Source: Chloroflexota bacterium (lineage in GTDB: Bacteria > Chloroflexota > Anaerolineae > Caldilineales > Caldilineaceae). Taken from it: a stretch of DNA of 23,799 nucleotides. Position 1 is the stretch's first letter, and each line of letters begins with the position of its first letter. The position numbers and the translations under genes are program-made. Under the pieces are notes generated by a model, which did not search any database, was not told the DNA's origin, and saw only the letters and a program-made list of their open reading frames with translations. The stretch is from NCBI GenBank assembly GCA_003451595.1, contig DMDA01000101.1, positions 33,524 through 57,322 on the forward strand, in the 5' to 3' direction. Of this stretch, positions 1-10,126 are shown piece after piece.

Positions 1-282
1 GACTTCGCTGGGCGCGTTATGACGGTTGAAGGTGAACTTCAGGGCGTCTTCAATAATGGCAAAGCGGTCTATTTGACCTTCAAGACGCCACATCAGGGCG
101 CCTTCTTGGTGAGGATTCGCAAGGTGGATTGGGCGCACTTTGCGGCGCCACCTGAAACGCTCTACACCGCTGGACAACGCGTGCAGGTCACCGGGTTGAT
201 CGAGTGGTATCAGGGGGACCCTGTGATCTATGTCCAGCACCCAGAACAGATTCGCCAGGTCATGGCAACGGCAGGTAGTTGA
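1..282 (+). CDS. C-terminal end of an OB-fold protein (partial)
   Basis: The frame is open from the first base and ends at TGA 280-282, so this is probably the 3' end of a longer gene cut by the window edge; the ATG at 19 is more likely internal than a true start. The visible 93 residues look like an OB-fold: alternating beta-type stretches with GELQGVFNNGKAVYLTF, then VRIRKVDWAHF, then the PPETLY motif, then VQVTGLIEWYQGDPVIYV, ending in HPEQI. Such domains often sit next to nuclease or helix-hairpin-helix modules in secreted or DNA-binding proteins, but no catalytic part is visible here, so the function is open. It is the only gene on the plus strand, converges on the BNR-repeat gene, and is separated from it by a hairpin at 317-353. 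Confidence 0.6.
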   Translation, partial: DFAGRVMTVEGELQGVFNNGKAVYLTFKTPHQGAFLVRIRKVDWAHFAAPPETLYTAGQRVQVTGLIEWYQGDPVIYVQHPEQIRQVMATAGS

Positions 283-316
283 AAACCACCGTCACCCTGC
301 ACGCTCCCTGCCACGA

Positions 317-353
317 TCATCTTCCCGGAAGCACAGAACTTCCGGGAAGATGA
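317..353. terminator. Hairpin between convergent genes, probable bidirectional terminator
   Basis: There is a perfect 14-bp inverted repeat, arms 317-330 and 340-353, around a 9-base loop (331-339). It sits 34 bases after the plus-strand stop and 13 bases before the minus-strand stop at 367, the usual place for a shared terminator. There is no clear T-run on either side, so intrinsic termination would be imperfect; it could also serve as a 3'-end stabilising hairpin. Confidence 0.6.
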
Positions 354-366
354 AGCAACCTGTTAT

Positions 367-1941
367 TCAAACCTTGAGTCGCCTGCGTCGCCAGAGGATG
401 AACAAACCGATCACCCCGAAAATCGCCGCCACCACCGGCGCTATTGCCAACACCAACAAGAGAACCTCATCGTTCTCGCTCTGAATGTTGGGGAGCAGAG
501 CTGGCGCCACCTTGGGCCGGGTTGCATTCTCCACGACAACCGGTTTGATCTGCGATGTAGGGGTGGGGGCCGCTGCCATGCTCACTACCGCAGCGTTGGG
601 GTTTAGCGTTGGCGGTGGGATGTCCGGCGCCGGAACCGGTGCGATCGGTGGGCTATCAGTTGTGCTGGTAGCGTACCACACCTGGTAGTTGCCTGCATCG
701 GAGTTGAAGAGATTCTCAGCATCGCGCACAAACCACACGACATGCAGTTGGTTGCCCAACCCCACAGCGATACGCGGCCACTCAGGCATGTCGCCGGCAT
801 AGCTGGCAATCGTCGTCGGCGCAGACCATCCCGAACCATTCCATATTAGATGCAGCAATTCGCTGTTGGGCTGTTCCAACAAACGGCGACCCACCATCAC
901 CAGATGAACGCGCCCGGCGCTATCGACCGCCATCGCATAATCATCCAGGCGCGATTGATAAAGCCCCCAGATGCCCAGTACATTAGGGATAGGCGCCGGC
1001 ACGCTCCATGTTGCGCCTGCGTCCACCGAGAGCTGATAGTAGACAACATCTTCGGGGATCGCCAGCCAGGCTGTCACCAAATGACCGTTGACATCTTCAG
1101 CAATCGTGATATTGCGCGCCATGGCGGCGGTCGTCTTACCGCGCAACGGATCAAACTCGTAGGGGCGTGACCAGGAAGCGCCGCCATCTTGTGAACCGGA
1201 ATAGAAGACCGATGTCGGATCGGAGAGTTGGCCGTAGGAGCCGCCATACCCTCCTTCCCACACGACATGCAGATTGTCGCGACTGTCGACGATCAACTGT
1301 GGCTTTGCAGCGCCAGTGGGCTGCACCGAAATATCGAGCGGATCACTCCACATCATGCCGTCGTCGGTGGAGCGAACGTAAAAGACGTGATAGCAGATAC
1401 GGCACGCTTCGGTCTGTACATTTTGGGTAAAGACCAGGTGAAGCACACCTTTGCTATCGCGCGCCATACGGGAAAAGTACCCCTCACCAATTGCGAAGGG
1501 TTCCCGCCAGTAGCCAGGCACACCAGCGCCACCCGCCGGCGCCTGGCTGTAATAGATCGTCGTATAGCGATAGGTGAGGTGGACGGTGTTGTCCGAGTCA
1601 ACCAGCAGGGCGGGGCGGCTGGCCTCGCTGCCACCGGCGATCTGCGGCATGGCCATGATGTCAACGGCGCGGCTCCAGGTCGCCCCATTCCTGGCGGCGT
1701 ACATGACTGTATCAAAACCCTCGGCGCCTGACGACCAGACTGCGTGCACGCGCCCCGACGCGTCGGTCGCTACATCAGGAAACCAATACGCACCCAGTGG
1801 CACTGGCGTCGACCAGCCTTGGTCTTGAGCAGAAAGCGTAGCGGGAAACAAAATAAGCGCCAACCACAGCACACCCATTCCACACAGTAGAAATCCACGC
1901 ACCCTGACCATCACAGTAAGTCGCTTCACTAGCTTGCCCAC
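367..1941 (-). CDS. Membrane-anchored BNR/sialidase-like beta-propeller protein
   Basis: The protein has 524 residues with a basic N-terminus and a signal-type hydrophobic stretch (about 17-38, ending ATLSAQ), then a repeat region with Asp-box motifs S-x-D-x-G-x-x-W at 191-198, 250-257 and 305-312, and further degenerate repeats such as GRVHAVW and NLHVVW. Asp boxes are typical of the sialidase/BNR beta-propeller superfamily. I see no convincing full set of sialidase catalytic residues (Arg triad, Tyr/Glu pair), so glycan binding or a non-sialidase role is as likely as hydrolysis. A Pro/Ala-rich linker (about 431-490) leads to a C-terminal membrane helix (about 493-516) and a RRRRLKV tail, giving an outward-facing anchored domain. 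The start is GTG at 1941, 3 bases after the upstream stop; an ATG at 1911 (residue 11) is an alternative. It is the last gene of the minus-strand run. Confidence 0.75.
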   Translation of the reverse strand: MGKLVKRLTVMVRVRGFLLCGMGVLWLALILFPATLSAQDQGWSTPVPLGAYWFPDVATDASGRVHAVWSSGAEGFDTVMYAARNGATWSRAVDIMAMPQIAGGSEASRPALLVDSDNTVHLTYRYTTIYYSQAPAGGAGVPGYWREPFAIGEGYFSRMARDSKGVLHLVFTQNVQTEACRICYHVFYVRSTDDGMMWSDPLDISVQPTGAAKPQLIVDSRDNLHVVWEGGYGGSYGQLSDPTSVFYSGSQDGGASWSRPYEFDPLRGKTTAAMARNITIAEDVNGHLVTAWLAIPEDVVYYQLSVDAGATWSVPAPIPNVLGIWGLYQSRLDDYAMAVDSAGRVHLVMVGRRLLEQPNSELLHLIWNGSGWSAPTTIASYAGDMPEWPRIAVGLGNQLHVVWFVRDAENLFNSDAGNYQVWYATSTTDSPPIAPVPAPDIPPPTLNPNAAVVSMAAAPTPTSQIKPVVVENATRPKVAPALLPNIQSENDEVLLLVLAIAPVVAAIFGVIGLFILWRRRRLKV

Positions 1942-1944
1942 AAC

Positions 1945-3636
<1,692 letters not shown>

Positions 3637-3657
3637 GATAGTCCCCGAGAGATTTCC

Positions 3658-3731
3658 GATCCGCAGATTACGCAGATTGCGCAGAAATTCTTTTTCGTTT
3701 TTCTCTGCGCAATCTGCGTAATCTGCGGATC
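3658..3731. repeat. Long hairpin built from tandem 9-mers
   Basis: A perfect 28-bp inverted repeat has arms 3658-3685 and 3704-3731 and an 18-base T-rich loop. Each arm is itself a tandem array of a 9-base unit: CGCAGATTA, CGCAGATTG, CGCAGAAAT on the left, and the complement TCTGCGCAA, TCTGCGTAA, TCTGCGGAT on the right. It fills most of the 112-base gap between the two GT-C-like genes. It could act as an attenuator or RNA stabiliser within the transcript, or be a dispersed non-coding palindromic repeat. No protein or transposase is associated with it. Confidence 0.85.
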
Positions 3732-3748
3732 AAATAGACTCAGCCAAC

Positions 3749-5290
3749 TCAGTGGTTGACAGGTTGGTGTATTGGGCTTGACGCTACTGGGTTATCACCA
3801 GGAGAATGCGTTGCCAACCAAAACCAAACAACAGCCATGATGGACAGCACAGCGAAGAGCGGCGCCAGACTCCATACACCTTCCAGTCCCAAGATCACGC
3901 CCAGGTTGCGGGCGATATTGCCGGTCGTCCAGTTTGGCAGCACGTGCTCGACCCACGGGTTGCGCAGCGCATCGGACGGAAATGCCTGCTCCGCCAGCGT
4001 CATGCCCCACACCGCGACGAGCGACCAGAGCAGACTCAACGCAACCGTGACGCGCAGCCACAGCCGTTCGCCCCACGCCGCCAGCACAAAGGCCACTGGC
4101 AGCGCCAGGAAGGGCAGCATCGGCAACAGATAGCGCGGCCCCACGGCGAAACCGCCCCACCACATGCTCGACGCCGCGTTGAACAGGAAAATCGCCACGG
4201 TGATGCTCAACGCCAGCCACCACTCAGCACGAAGACGCCCGGCGCGCCACCAAACCCCGAAGCCAGGCAGCGCCAACAGCAGCCACGGCGAGAGCAAGAA
4301 CAGCCCGCGAAACGGGCTGAAGGTGATGCCCCACAGGGCGTCGAGCGTCGGCAGCGTCAGGCTCATGAAACCGGTGTGATGTTGGTCGGTCCACAGTTCG
4401 GAGCGACTGTAGCCCAGCTCCAGCGGGCCGCCAAAGATCGTCGTGTTGTACCACATCCAACCGGCAGCGACGACCAATCCGCCAGCAGCAAGCCAGATGA
4501 GCGGCGCAAACTGGCGGCGCTGCCAGAAGCCGCAAAGTGCATACAGCCCGATCGGGGCAACCATCAGCGCCACCGGGTACTCGGTCACGAAGGCATAGCC
4601 AAGCAGCAGCCCGACCAACAGCGCCCGCCCCGCGCCGATCCGCACCGGTGCGCGCGCCAGCAAATAGAACGCAGCGAAGAGCAGAAACGCCGCCAACTGA
4701 TGACCGTAGAAGGCGTTGGCGTAGGCAAAGACAGGCGTCGCCAGCCCGTAGCCCAGCGCCACGATCAGCCGCGGCCACACCAGCGGCGTCACCGCTTGCA
4801 GCCACAGAAACATCAATGCCGCCAATGCCGCCGTGGGCAGCGCCGAAAGCAGAAAACTCAGCAAGACCTGTACGATGGCAAAGCGCACCTTCTGCGCTGA
4901 GACGCCGGAGCCTTCCGCACGCAGCGTACTGGCGAAGGCGCTGTGCGACTCCAGCCGTGCGGTGATGCCGCTCAACAATGGCGTATCGAGCAGCGGCGCC
5001 AGCGCCGCATAGATCGGGATGCCCAAGAGCGCCACACCGGGCGCTTTGTCGCTGTAGTAATGCTCGCCCACTTTGGCGTAATCGACAGTGTTAGCGACGT
5101 ACTTGTCGATCTGGAACGTTCCATCCTCGACTACGGCAAAGACCATGTTCAGTCGCGAATTTTGGTTCGGGTCGGCCCAGCGCGGGAATACATACACATA
5201 GCAAACGAGTAGAAGCGTCAGGATCGCCAGTGCGTGCAGCCGTTCCCTTGCGGGCGTAGGGCGGAGTTGCTCTTGCAAATCACTCTTCAC
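3749..5290 (-). CDS. Polytopic membrane protein, PMT/ArnT-like GT-C glycosyltransferase candidate
   Basis: From the GTG at 5290 the product has 513 residues. A helix at about 20-36 is followed by an outward loop with NQNSRLNMVFAVVEDGTF and YYSDKAPGVALL (about 79-90). The DKAPG stretch resembles the DKPP-type motif of PMT_2/GT39-like proteins, whose first loop carries catalytic acidic residues, here E55/D56 or D81. About ten further hydrophobic segments follow and the tail is short. It probably moves a sugar from a lipid carrier on the outer face of the membrane; the substrate is unknown. The open frame extends to an ATG at 5380, but residues from there look non-conserved and overlap a palindromic repeat, whereas GTG 5290 has an AGAGGA site 10 bases upstream. 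It forms a pair with the next GT-C-like gene. Confidence 0.65.
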   Translation of the reverse strand: MKSDLQEQLRPTPARERLHALAILTLLLVCYVYVFPRWADPNQNSRLNMVFAVVEDGTFQIDKYVANTVDYAKVGEHYYSDKAPGVALLGIPIYAALAPLLDTPLLSGITARLESHSAFASTLRAEGSGVSAQKVRFAIVQVLLSFLLSALPTAALAALMFLWLQAVTPLVWPRLIVALGYGLATPVFAYANAFYGHQLAAFLLFAAFYLLARAPVRIGAGRALLVGLLLGYAFVTEYPVALMVAPIGLYALCGFWQRRQFAPLIWLAAGGLVVAAGWMWYNTTIFGGPLELGYSRSELWTDQHHTGFMSLTLPTLDALWGITFSPFRGLFLLSPWLLLALPGFGVWWRAGRLRAEWWLALSITVAIFLFNAASSMWWGGFAVGPRYLLPMLPFLALPVAFVLAAWGERLWLRVTVALSLLWSLVAVWGMTLAEQAFPSDALRNPWVEHVLPNWTTGNIARNLGVILGLEGVWSLAPLFAVLSIMAVVWFWLATHSPGDNPVASSPIHQPVNH

Positions 5291-5300
5291 AAAATCATCA

Positions 5301-5306
5301 TCCTCT
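5301..5306 (-). promoter_or_regulatory. Ribosome binding site deciding the GTG 5290 start
   Basis: On the minus strand this reads AGAGGA, 10 bases before GTG 5290. It supports the shorter form of the GT-C-like protein over the ATG at 5380. Confidence 0.55.
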
Positions 5307-5310
5307 GTAG

Positions 5311-5338
5311 TTGCGGCGCCCAGCCGCAGTTTCTGCCA
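5311..5338. repeat. GC hairpin element, copy A
   Basis: The element contains TGCGGC (5312-5317) and GCCGCA (5323-5328), a 6-bp stem. By eye it matches copy B at 5383-5410 at 22 of 28 positions, including the 3' flank (GTTT and TTTC variants followed by GCCA). It lies just upstream of the ribosome binding site of the GT-C-like gene, so it would be in that mRNA's leader if transcription comes through from upstream. Confidence 0.6.
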
Positions 5339-5382
5339 GCCAATCACGTCACGTCGAAGGCGATGACCTACGCCCACCACAG

Positions 5383-5410
5383 ATGCGGCTCGCAGCCGCA
5401 GGTTTCGCCA
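5383..5410. repeat. GC hairpin element, copy B
   Basis: The element contains TGCGGCT (5384-5390) and AGCCGCA (5394-5400), a 7-bp perfect stem with a 3-base loop. It is related to copy A 72 bases away, in the same orientation. Together the two fill much of the 163-base intergenic stretch 5291-5453, in which I see no other gene. Confidence 0.6.
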
Positions 5411-5453
5411 AACAGGGCGCGCTCCAAGTTGAGAGCATCTCTCGCCGCGTGCG

Positions 5454-6373
<920 letters not shown>

Positions 6374-6374
<1 letters not shown>

Positions 6375-7861
6375 CAGTGGATTGAACTCTGGAGGGGAGA
6401 AACTGAAGCAAGCAACCTGGCTTCACCGGCGTCGGCATAGCTGGCAATCCAATCCAATGCCACCACACCGCCCAGGAAGACCCAGGTGAGCACGGCATTG
6501 TCAAAACCGGCGATCGTCTCATTATATGCGAACGGAAGCGCCCAGTCACCCAACATCATGCCGACTAACATGCCAATCAAACCACTGAAGGCGGCAGCCG
6601 CATACGCGGTCTCAAAGCTATCCGTCAGCGCCCATCGGCGCACCGTTCGACGCCCTACTTTCCAGAGCTGTGTGATCATCCACAGGAAAACGGCAAAGCC
6701 AATGACGCCGGTCTGCGCCAGCAGGTCAAAGTAGTTGTTGTGTGTGGAGCGGGCATCCTCGCGATGATAAGTCATGTTGTAGGGGGCGTAACCGGCTGGC
6801 CCCATGCCAAAGAGCGGGTGATTGACGACATGCGTTAGGTTGCGCATCCATAATTCAACGCGACCTGTGCCGCTGCCGCCCTCTTCCTCAGAAACAACGA
6901 TATTTTGATAGTAGAAGTCAAAATTCAGAGCAAAGTACAGCAAGCCAATCACTGTCATCGTCCAAAAGAGCCGACGCGAGCGCATCCATGTCAACACCAT
7001 GCACGCCACCCCCATCGGCAACCAGCCCGACACCCAGGAACGCCCCTCGACAAAGTAGCGGTAGACCAGCACAGCCACAAGCAGCAGCAGTAGCCCGCGC
7101 TGCCATCGCTTCAACCCTTTGTGAAAAAGCGCCAGCCCATAGGCAAAGACAGCCACCCACATACTGAATAGGCCACGCGTGCCGCGATAGAAGAACAGGT
7201 CGCCGATCCGCGGCGCTAGAAAATAGAAAGTCAGGCTGAGCACGCCAACCGCAATAAGAATCCCGACCAGATAGCGCAGCCACTTCACCTCGCTCACCTG
7301 GTTGGCAACGTAAAGCAATGTCAAGGGCAACAAGGTGTTGACCACCAGCGCCGCAACTTGCACAACCGGAAAGCTGCTCCACACATATAGAATCGGATCG
7401 CGGAAGATCAAACTCCAGAAATACGCAATGATGCTGACCGCCACAAAAGTAAGCAGTGGACGGTTGACCGAAGATGGCCGCAGGCGCGTGGGCGGCTTGC
7501 CGAATAGCATCGATAGCAGCCAGGGAACCACCAGGAGCAGAGCAACCACCATGCTCAATGGGACCCGACTCTCACGCCCCGTCGGCAACGAAACAAAGCT
7601 GAGCGTGACCGCCGCCACCAACAGCAGCAGTATTCCTTTGTTGCCGCGTTCTTGCACCTGAAACAGGCGGATCGCCAGGATTGCACCTACGCTTCCCGCC
7701 AAAAGCAGCAGTGGATCGAGCCGCCCCCGCACGTAAAGAAAGGCGAGCGCAGGCGCCAGCAGCAAGACGCCCGCTACGACAGCCGCCACAAGTAAGGTAA
7801 AGCGTTCCACATGCAGCCGTTGGCGGAACGCGTGCGTTATCGATGACAGTCCCATGTTCAT
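6374..7861 (-). CDS. O-antigen ligase/polymerase-like membrane protein (Wzy/WaaL family)
   Basis: The protein has 495 residues and about 10-12 hydrophobic segments. A large outward loop (about 315-385) holds RVELWMRNLTHVVNHPLFGMG and then THNNYFDLLAQTGVIGF (373-389). The H-N-N-Y-x-x-x-L-x-x-x-G signature is that of the Wzy_C/O-antigen ligase family, which polymerises undecaprenyl-linked repeat units or transfers finished glycan to an acceptor on the outer face of the membrane. An arginine-containing outward turn (EGRSWVSGW, about 272-280) is also usual. Polymerase and ligase cannot be told apart from sequence; if this is the only such gene, polymerase paired with the Wzx upstream is the simpler reading. 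Its ATG overlaps the preceding stop as ATGA (7858-7861). Confidence 0.85.
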
Positions 7862-9072
7862 GTTTGTCTAGCTCGCGCGCTCTGCTGCGGCTGCCCGCGC
7901 ATCATCGCAGCCAGCGCCCTGTTCAGAATCTGACCACTTATCGCCCAGTCATAATGCGCTGCAGTGCGACGCCCTTGCGCTGCCACACGCGCACGCAGGT
8001 CAGCATCATGCAACAACGCCAGCGTCTTTTCGGCAAAAGTCTGTGGATCGTCTGCAATTGCAACATCCACATCGGGATGCAGGTCAAGCCCCTCAACGCC
8101 CTTCGAGGTCGCCACCACCGGCGTGCCCAATGCCAGCGCCTCGATCACCTTCAGGCGTGTGCCGCCGCCCAGACGCAGCGGCACAACAGCAACCCAACTG
8201 CCCGCTACGGCGGGCCAGACATCTTCGAGATAGCCTGTAAACTCCACGTGCGGATGTTGCGGAAGCTGATCGATCGCCACGCCCTGCGTGCTACCGGTGA
8301 CAAGCAAACGTGTAGCCGGGGCATGCTTCAAGATGCGTGGAAAGATCTCAGACAGGAAATACTGAACTGCGTCGTAGTTGGCATAATAACTCAATGCGCC
8401 GTTATAGATCAGCGTTCCCGGCGTTGGAGATGTCTGCACACGCTGCATCGCCTGCCAGTCGGCGCCATTGGGTACGATCTCCACAGGTGGGCCGTCAGGA
8501 CAGACTTGCCTTGCCAGGTCGCGCTCGCGCGCCGAGACGACTGTGACCAGATCGAAAGCGGGCAGGGTGCGACGCAAGTACTGCGCCAGCTTCCACCAGG
8601 TCAATCCCTTGCGCACGCGCTGTACACCGCGAGCACGCCTGTAGCTGTCGGCGGGGACAGCCAGTTCCAACTCCTCCAAGACTCGAAAGCTGTTCCGGAT
8701 CGCCAGCGCATAGGGCGCCATGTCGATCTGAGAAGCAATGACGATGTCCGGTTGCCACGCAACGGCAACGTCCTGCACCGCTGTATGCATCACCGGGCTG
8801 AATGTGTCGATGACAGAGCGCGGTGAAGCCGCAAAGAAGCCCAGCCGCGCCTTGACGCTGGTTGGCTGAAAGCCATGATAGGGCACGACGCGCACATCGC
8901 TGCACAACATCTGAATCATCGCCAGGGATGATGGAACAACCTCCCGCTCGGCGAAAGCGAGCAAGACAACTTCATGCTCGGTGCGCAACGTCTTGAGCAG
9001 GTTGAAGATGCGGATTTTCGAGCCGTTGTCGACCGGGTGTGGAAACCAACGTGAAAGAAAGAGAATGCGCAT
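7858..9072 (-). CDS. GT4-family glycosyltransferase
   Basis: From the ATG at 9072 the product has 404 residues. The N-terminus MRILFLSRWFPHPVDNGSKIR is the usual GT-B opening with a donor/acceptor glycine turn. VVSARERDL (178-186) and IVPNGAD (199-205) mark the inter-domain linker, and GGGTRLKVIEALALGTPVVAT (302-322) is the C-terminal nucleotide-sugar binding segment. The Gly-Gly-Gly-Thr-Arg form resembles GT4 enzymes of exopolysaccharide clusters in which the first Glu of the EX7E motif is replaced. The frame is open up to 9135, but those 21 residues fall inside the upstream gene and lack conservation; ATG 9072 overlaps the upstream stop as TGATG and has a GGTGA site. It probably adds one sugar to the lipid-linked unit. 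Confidence 0.85.
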   Translation of the reverse strand: MRILFLSRWFPHPVDNGSKIRIFNLLKTLRTEHEVVLLAFAEREVVPSSLAMIQMLCSDVRVVPYHGFQPTSVKARLGFFAASPRSVIDTFSPVMHTAVQDVAVAWQPDIVIASQIDMAPYALAIRNSFRVLEELELAVPADSYRRARGVQRVRKGLTWWKLAQYLRRTLPAFDLVTVVSARERDLARQVCPDGPPVEIVPNGADWQAMQRVQTSPTPGTLIYNGALSYYANYDAVQYFLSEIFPRILKHAPATRLLVTGSTQGVAIDQLPQHPHVEFTGYLEDVWPAVAGSWVAVVPLRLGGGTRLKVIEALALGTPVVATSKGVEGLDLHPDVDVAIADDPQTFAEKTLALLHDADLRARVAAQGRRTAAHYDWAISGQILNRALAAMMRGQPQQSARARQT

Positions 9073-10112
9073 CAATTCACCGACGCCGTCATCTGAGTTT
9101 GATACATCACGCGCTGCATCACAGAGTACTGACACTGTGCAGCATGCTCAGATGTATACAATGCCTCATACCTTTGCCGTGACTTGATCCCCATTGCAAC
9201 GCATACATCAGGGTTATTCAGTAGATAGATGCAAGCATCTCTCATAGCGACTGCATCATTGGGCGGCGTCAATATTCCGGTCACACCATCCTCGATGTAG
9301 TAGGGTGTACTATGAGTTCGCGTTGCAATGATAGCCTTTCCAGCAGCCATGGCTTGAACAATGGCTGACTCTCCGGCAGCATGGCGGGTATCAAGTAGGG
9401 GAAGCACCAAAAATCGAGCAGATACTAGCAATTGAGCATATTCACGTTCGGGCATCATTTCGTTGATGATAACATTTGATGGAATTTTCAAGTTTTTTAG
9501 TGCAAAACGGCGGGTGTTCACAACTACTTTGATGCGCAAACCATCGATGGCATCAAACAACGTACCGTAATCTCGATATGAACGCCCATAAGAAAAAATG
9601 AAATCATCGCTGATGACAGGTGAAATCCCCTTGCACAGATCATGCCAACCGAACTGACAGACTGTTATTTTGTGAGTTGAAAAATGCAAGATCTGGCTAT
9701 AATAGTTGACCTCTTCTGGAGATAGCACAGTGATATGATCAATTCCTCGCATGGCCAGTCGACTCACCGCAGGGACAGATGCAGCAATCCCTTTGAAGGA
9801 GAATGCAAAAATGACAAGCGGAGGCGTGTGAACCCCTAGAACACTACGTAGGCTACCCAGCAGAAAGCCTGTTTTCGATTCCCACGCCGTAATCACGTCG
9901 AATCTCTTCCTGCGACAGGCTTGAATTGCCCGTATACCCAACATCAGATACTGAGGATAATATGAGATTAGCTTGCCCCATTTGGGGAAGCGATCCGCGG
10001 GCGACGCCCACAAGAACTCCACCTCATCAGCTTGGGCGCTTTGGGGTAGGTGATTCCACATCCAGCGATCAGGCGGTACGACAGGGCCGTCAACAAGACA
10101 CAAGACTCGCAT
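9072..10112 (-). CDS. GT4-like glycosyltransferase, AT-rich compared with neighbours
   Basis: From the ATG at 10112 the product has 346 residues. It is GT-B-like: MRVLCLVDGPVVPP at the N-terminus, VITAWESKTG (73-82), HITVLSPEEVNYY (126-138), FSYGRSYRDYGTLFDAI (173-189) at the domain junction, and GESAIVQAMAAGKAIIAT (247-264) as the nucleotide-sugar site, with E248 and a Gln in place of the usual second Glu. The distal part YYIEDGVTGILTPPND (271-286) is typical of GT4. The gene is visibly poorer in G+C than its neighbours: 40% in bases 9481-9540 against 67% in 10621-10680, counted by hand. This suggests later acquisition of a linkage-specific transferase. GGGGAGG 6 bases upstream selects ATG 10112 over the ATG at 10118 and the long upstream frame. 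Confidence 0.8.
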   Translation of the reverse strand: MRVLCLVDGPVVPPDRWMWNHLPQSAQADEVEFLWASPADRFPKWGKLISYYPQYLMLGIRAIQACRRKRFDVITAWESKTGFLLGSLRSVLGVHTPPLVIFAFSFKGIAASVPAVSRLAMRGIDHITVLSPEEVNYYSQILHFSTHKITVCQFGWHDLCKGISPVISDDFIFSYGRSYRDYGTLFDAIDGLRIKVVVNTRRFALKNLKIPSNVIINEMMPEREYAQLLVSARFLVLPLLDTRHAAGESAIVQAMAAGKAIIATRTHSTPYYIEDGVTGILTPPNDAVAMRDACIYLLNNPDVCVAMGIKSRQRYEALYTSEHAAQCQYSVMQRVMYQTQMTASVN

Positions 10113-10118
10113 TGTCAT

Positions 10119-10125
10119 CCTCCCC
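10119..10125 (-). promoter_or_regulatory. Strong ribosome binding site for the AT-rich GT4 gene
   Basis: The minus strand reads GGGGAGG, 6 bases before ATG 10112. It directly abuts the ATG at 10118, which it therefore cannot serve, so the start is 10112. Confidence 0.7.
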
Positions 10126-10126
10126 G

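Noticed and set aside
3658..3731. CRISPR-like pattern from the repeated CGCAGATT units
   Set aside because: The units are only 9 bases, directly adjacent, with no spacers and no cas genes. It is one hairpin, not an array.
3806..4900. Plus-strand open frame of 364 codons opposite the GT-C gene
   Set aside because: The product is rich in Gln, Arg and Pro with no domain, while the minus strand encodes a clear polytopic membrane protein. It is a GC-rich shadow frame.
7843..8826. Plus-strand open frame of 327 codons opposite the GT4 gene
   Set aside because: The translation has no recognisable motif and lies opposite a well-supported GT4 enzyme with its conserved donor site.
9073..9135. N-terminal extension of the GT4 gene to an upstream start at 9135
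   Set aside because: The 21 extra residues overlap the upstream gene's coding end, and the conserved MRILFLSRW opening begins at ATG 9072, which overlaps the stop as TGATG.
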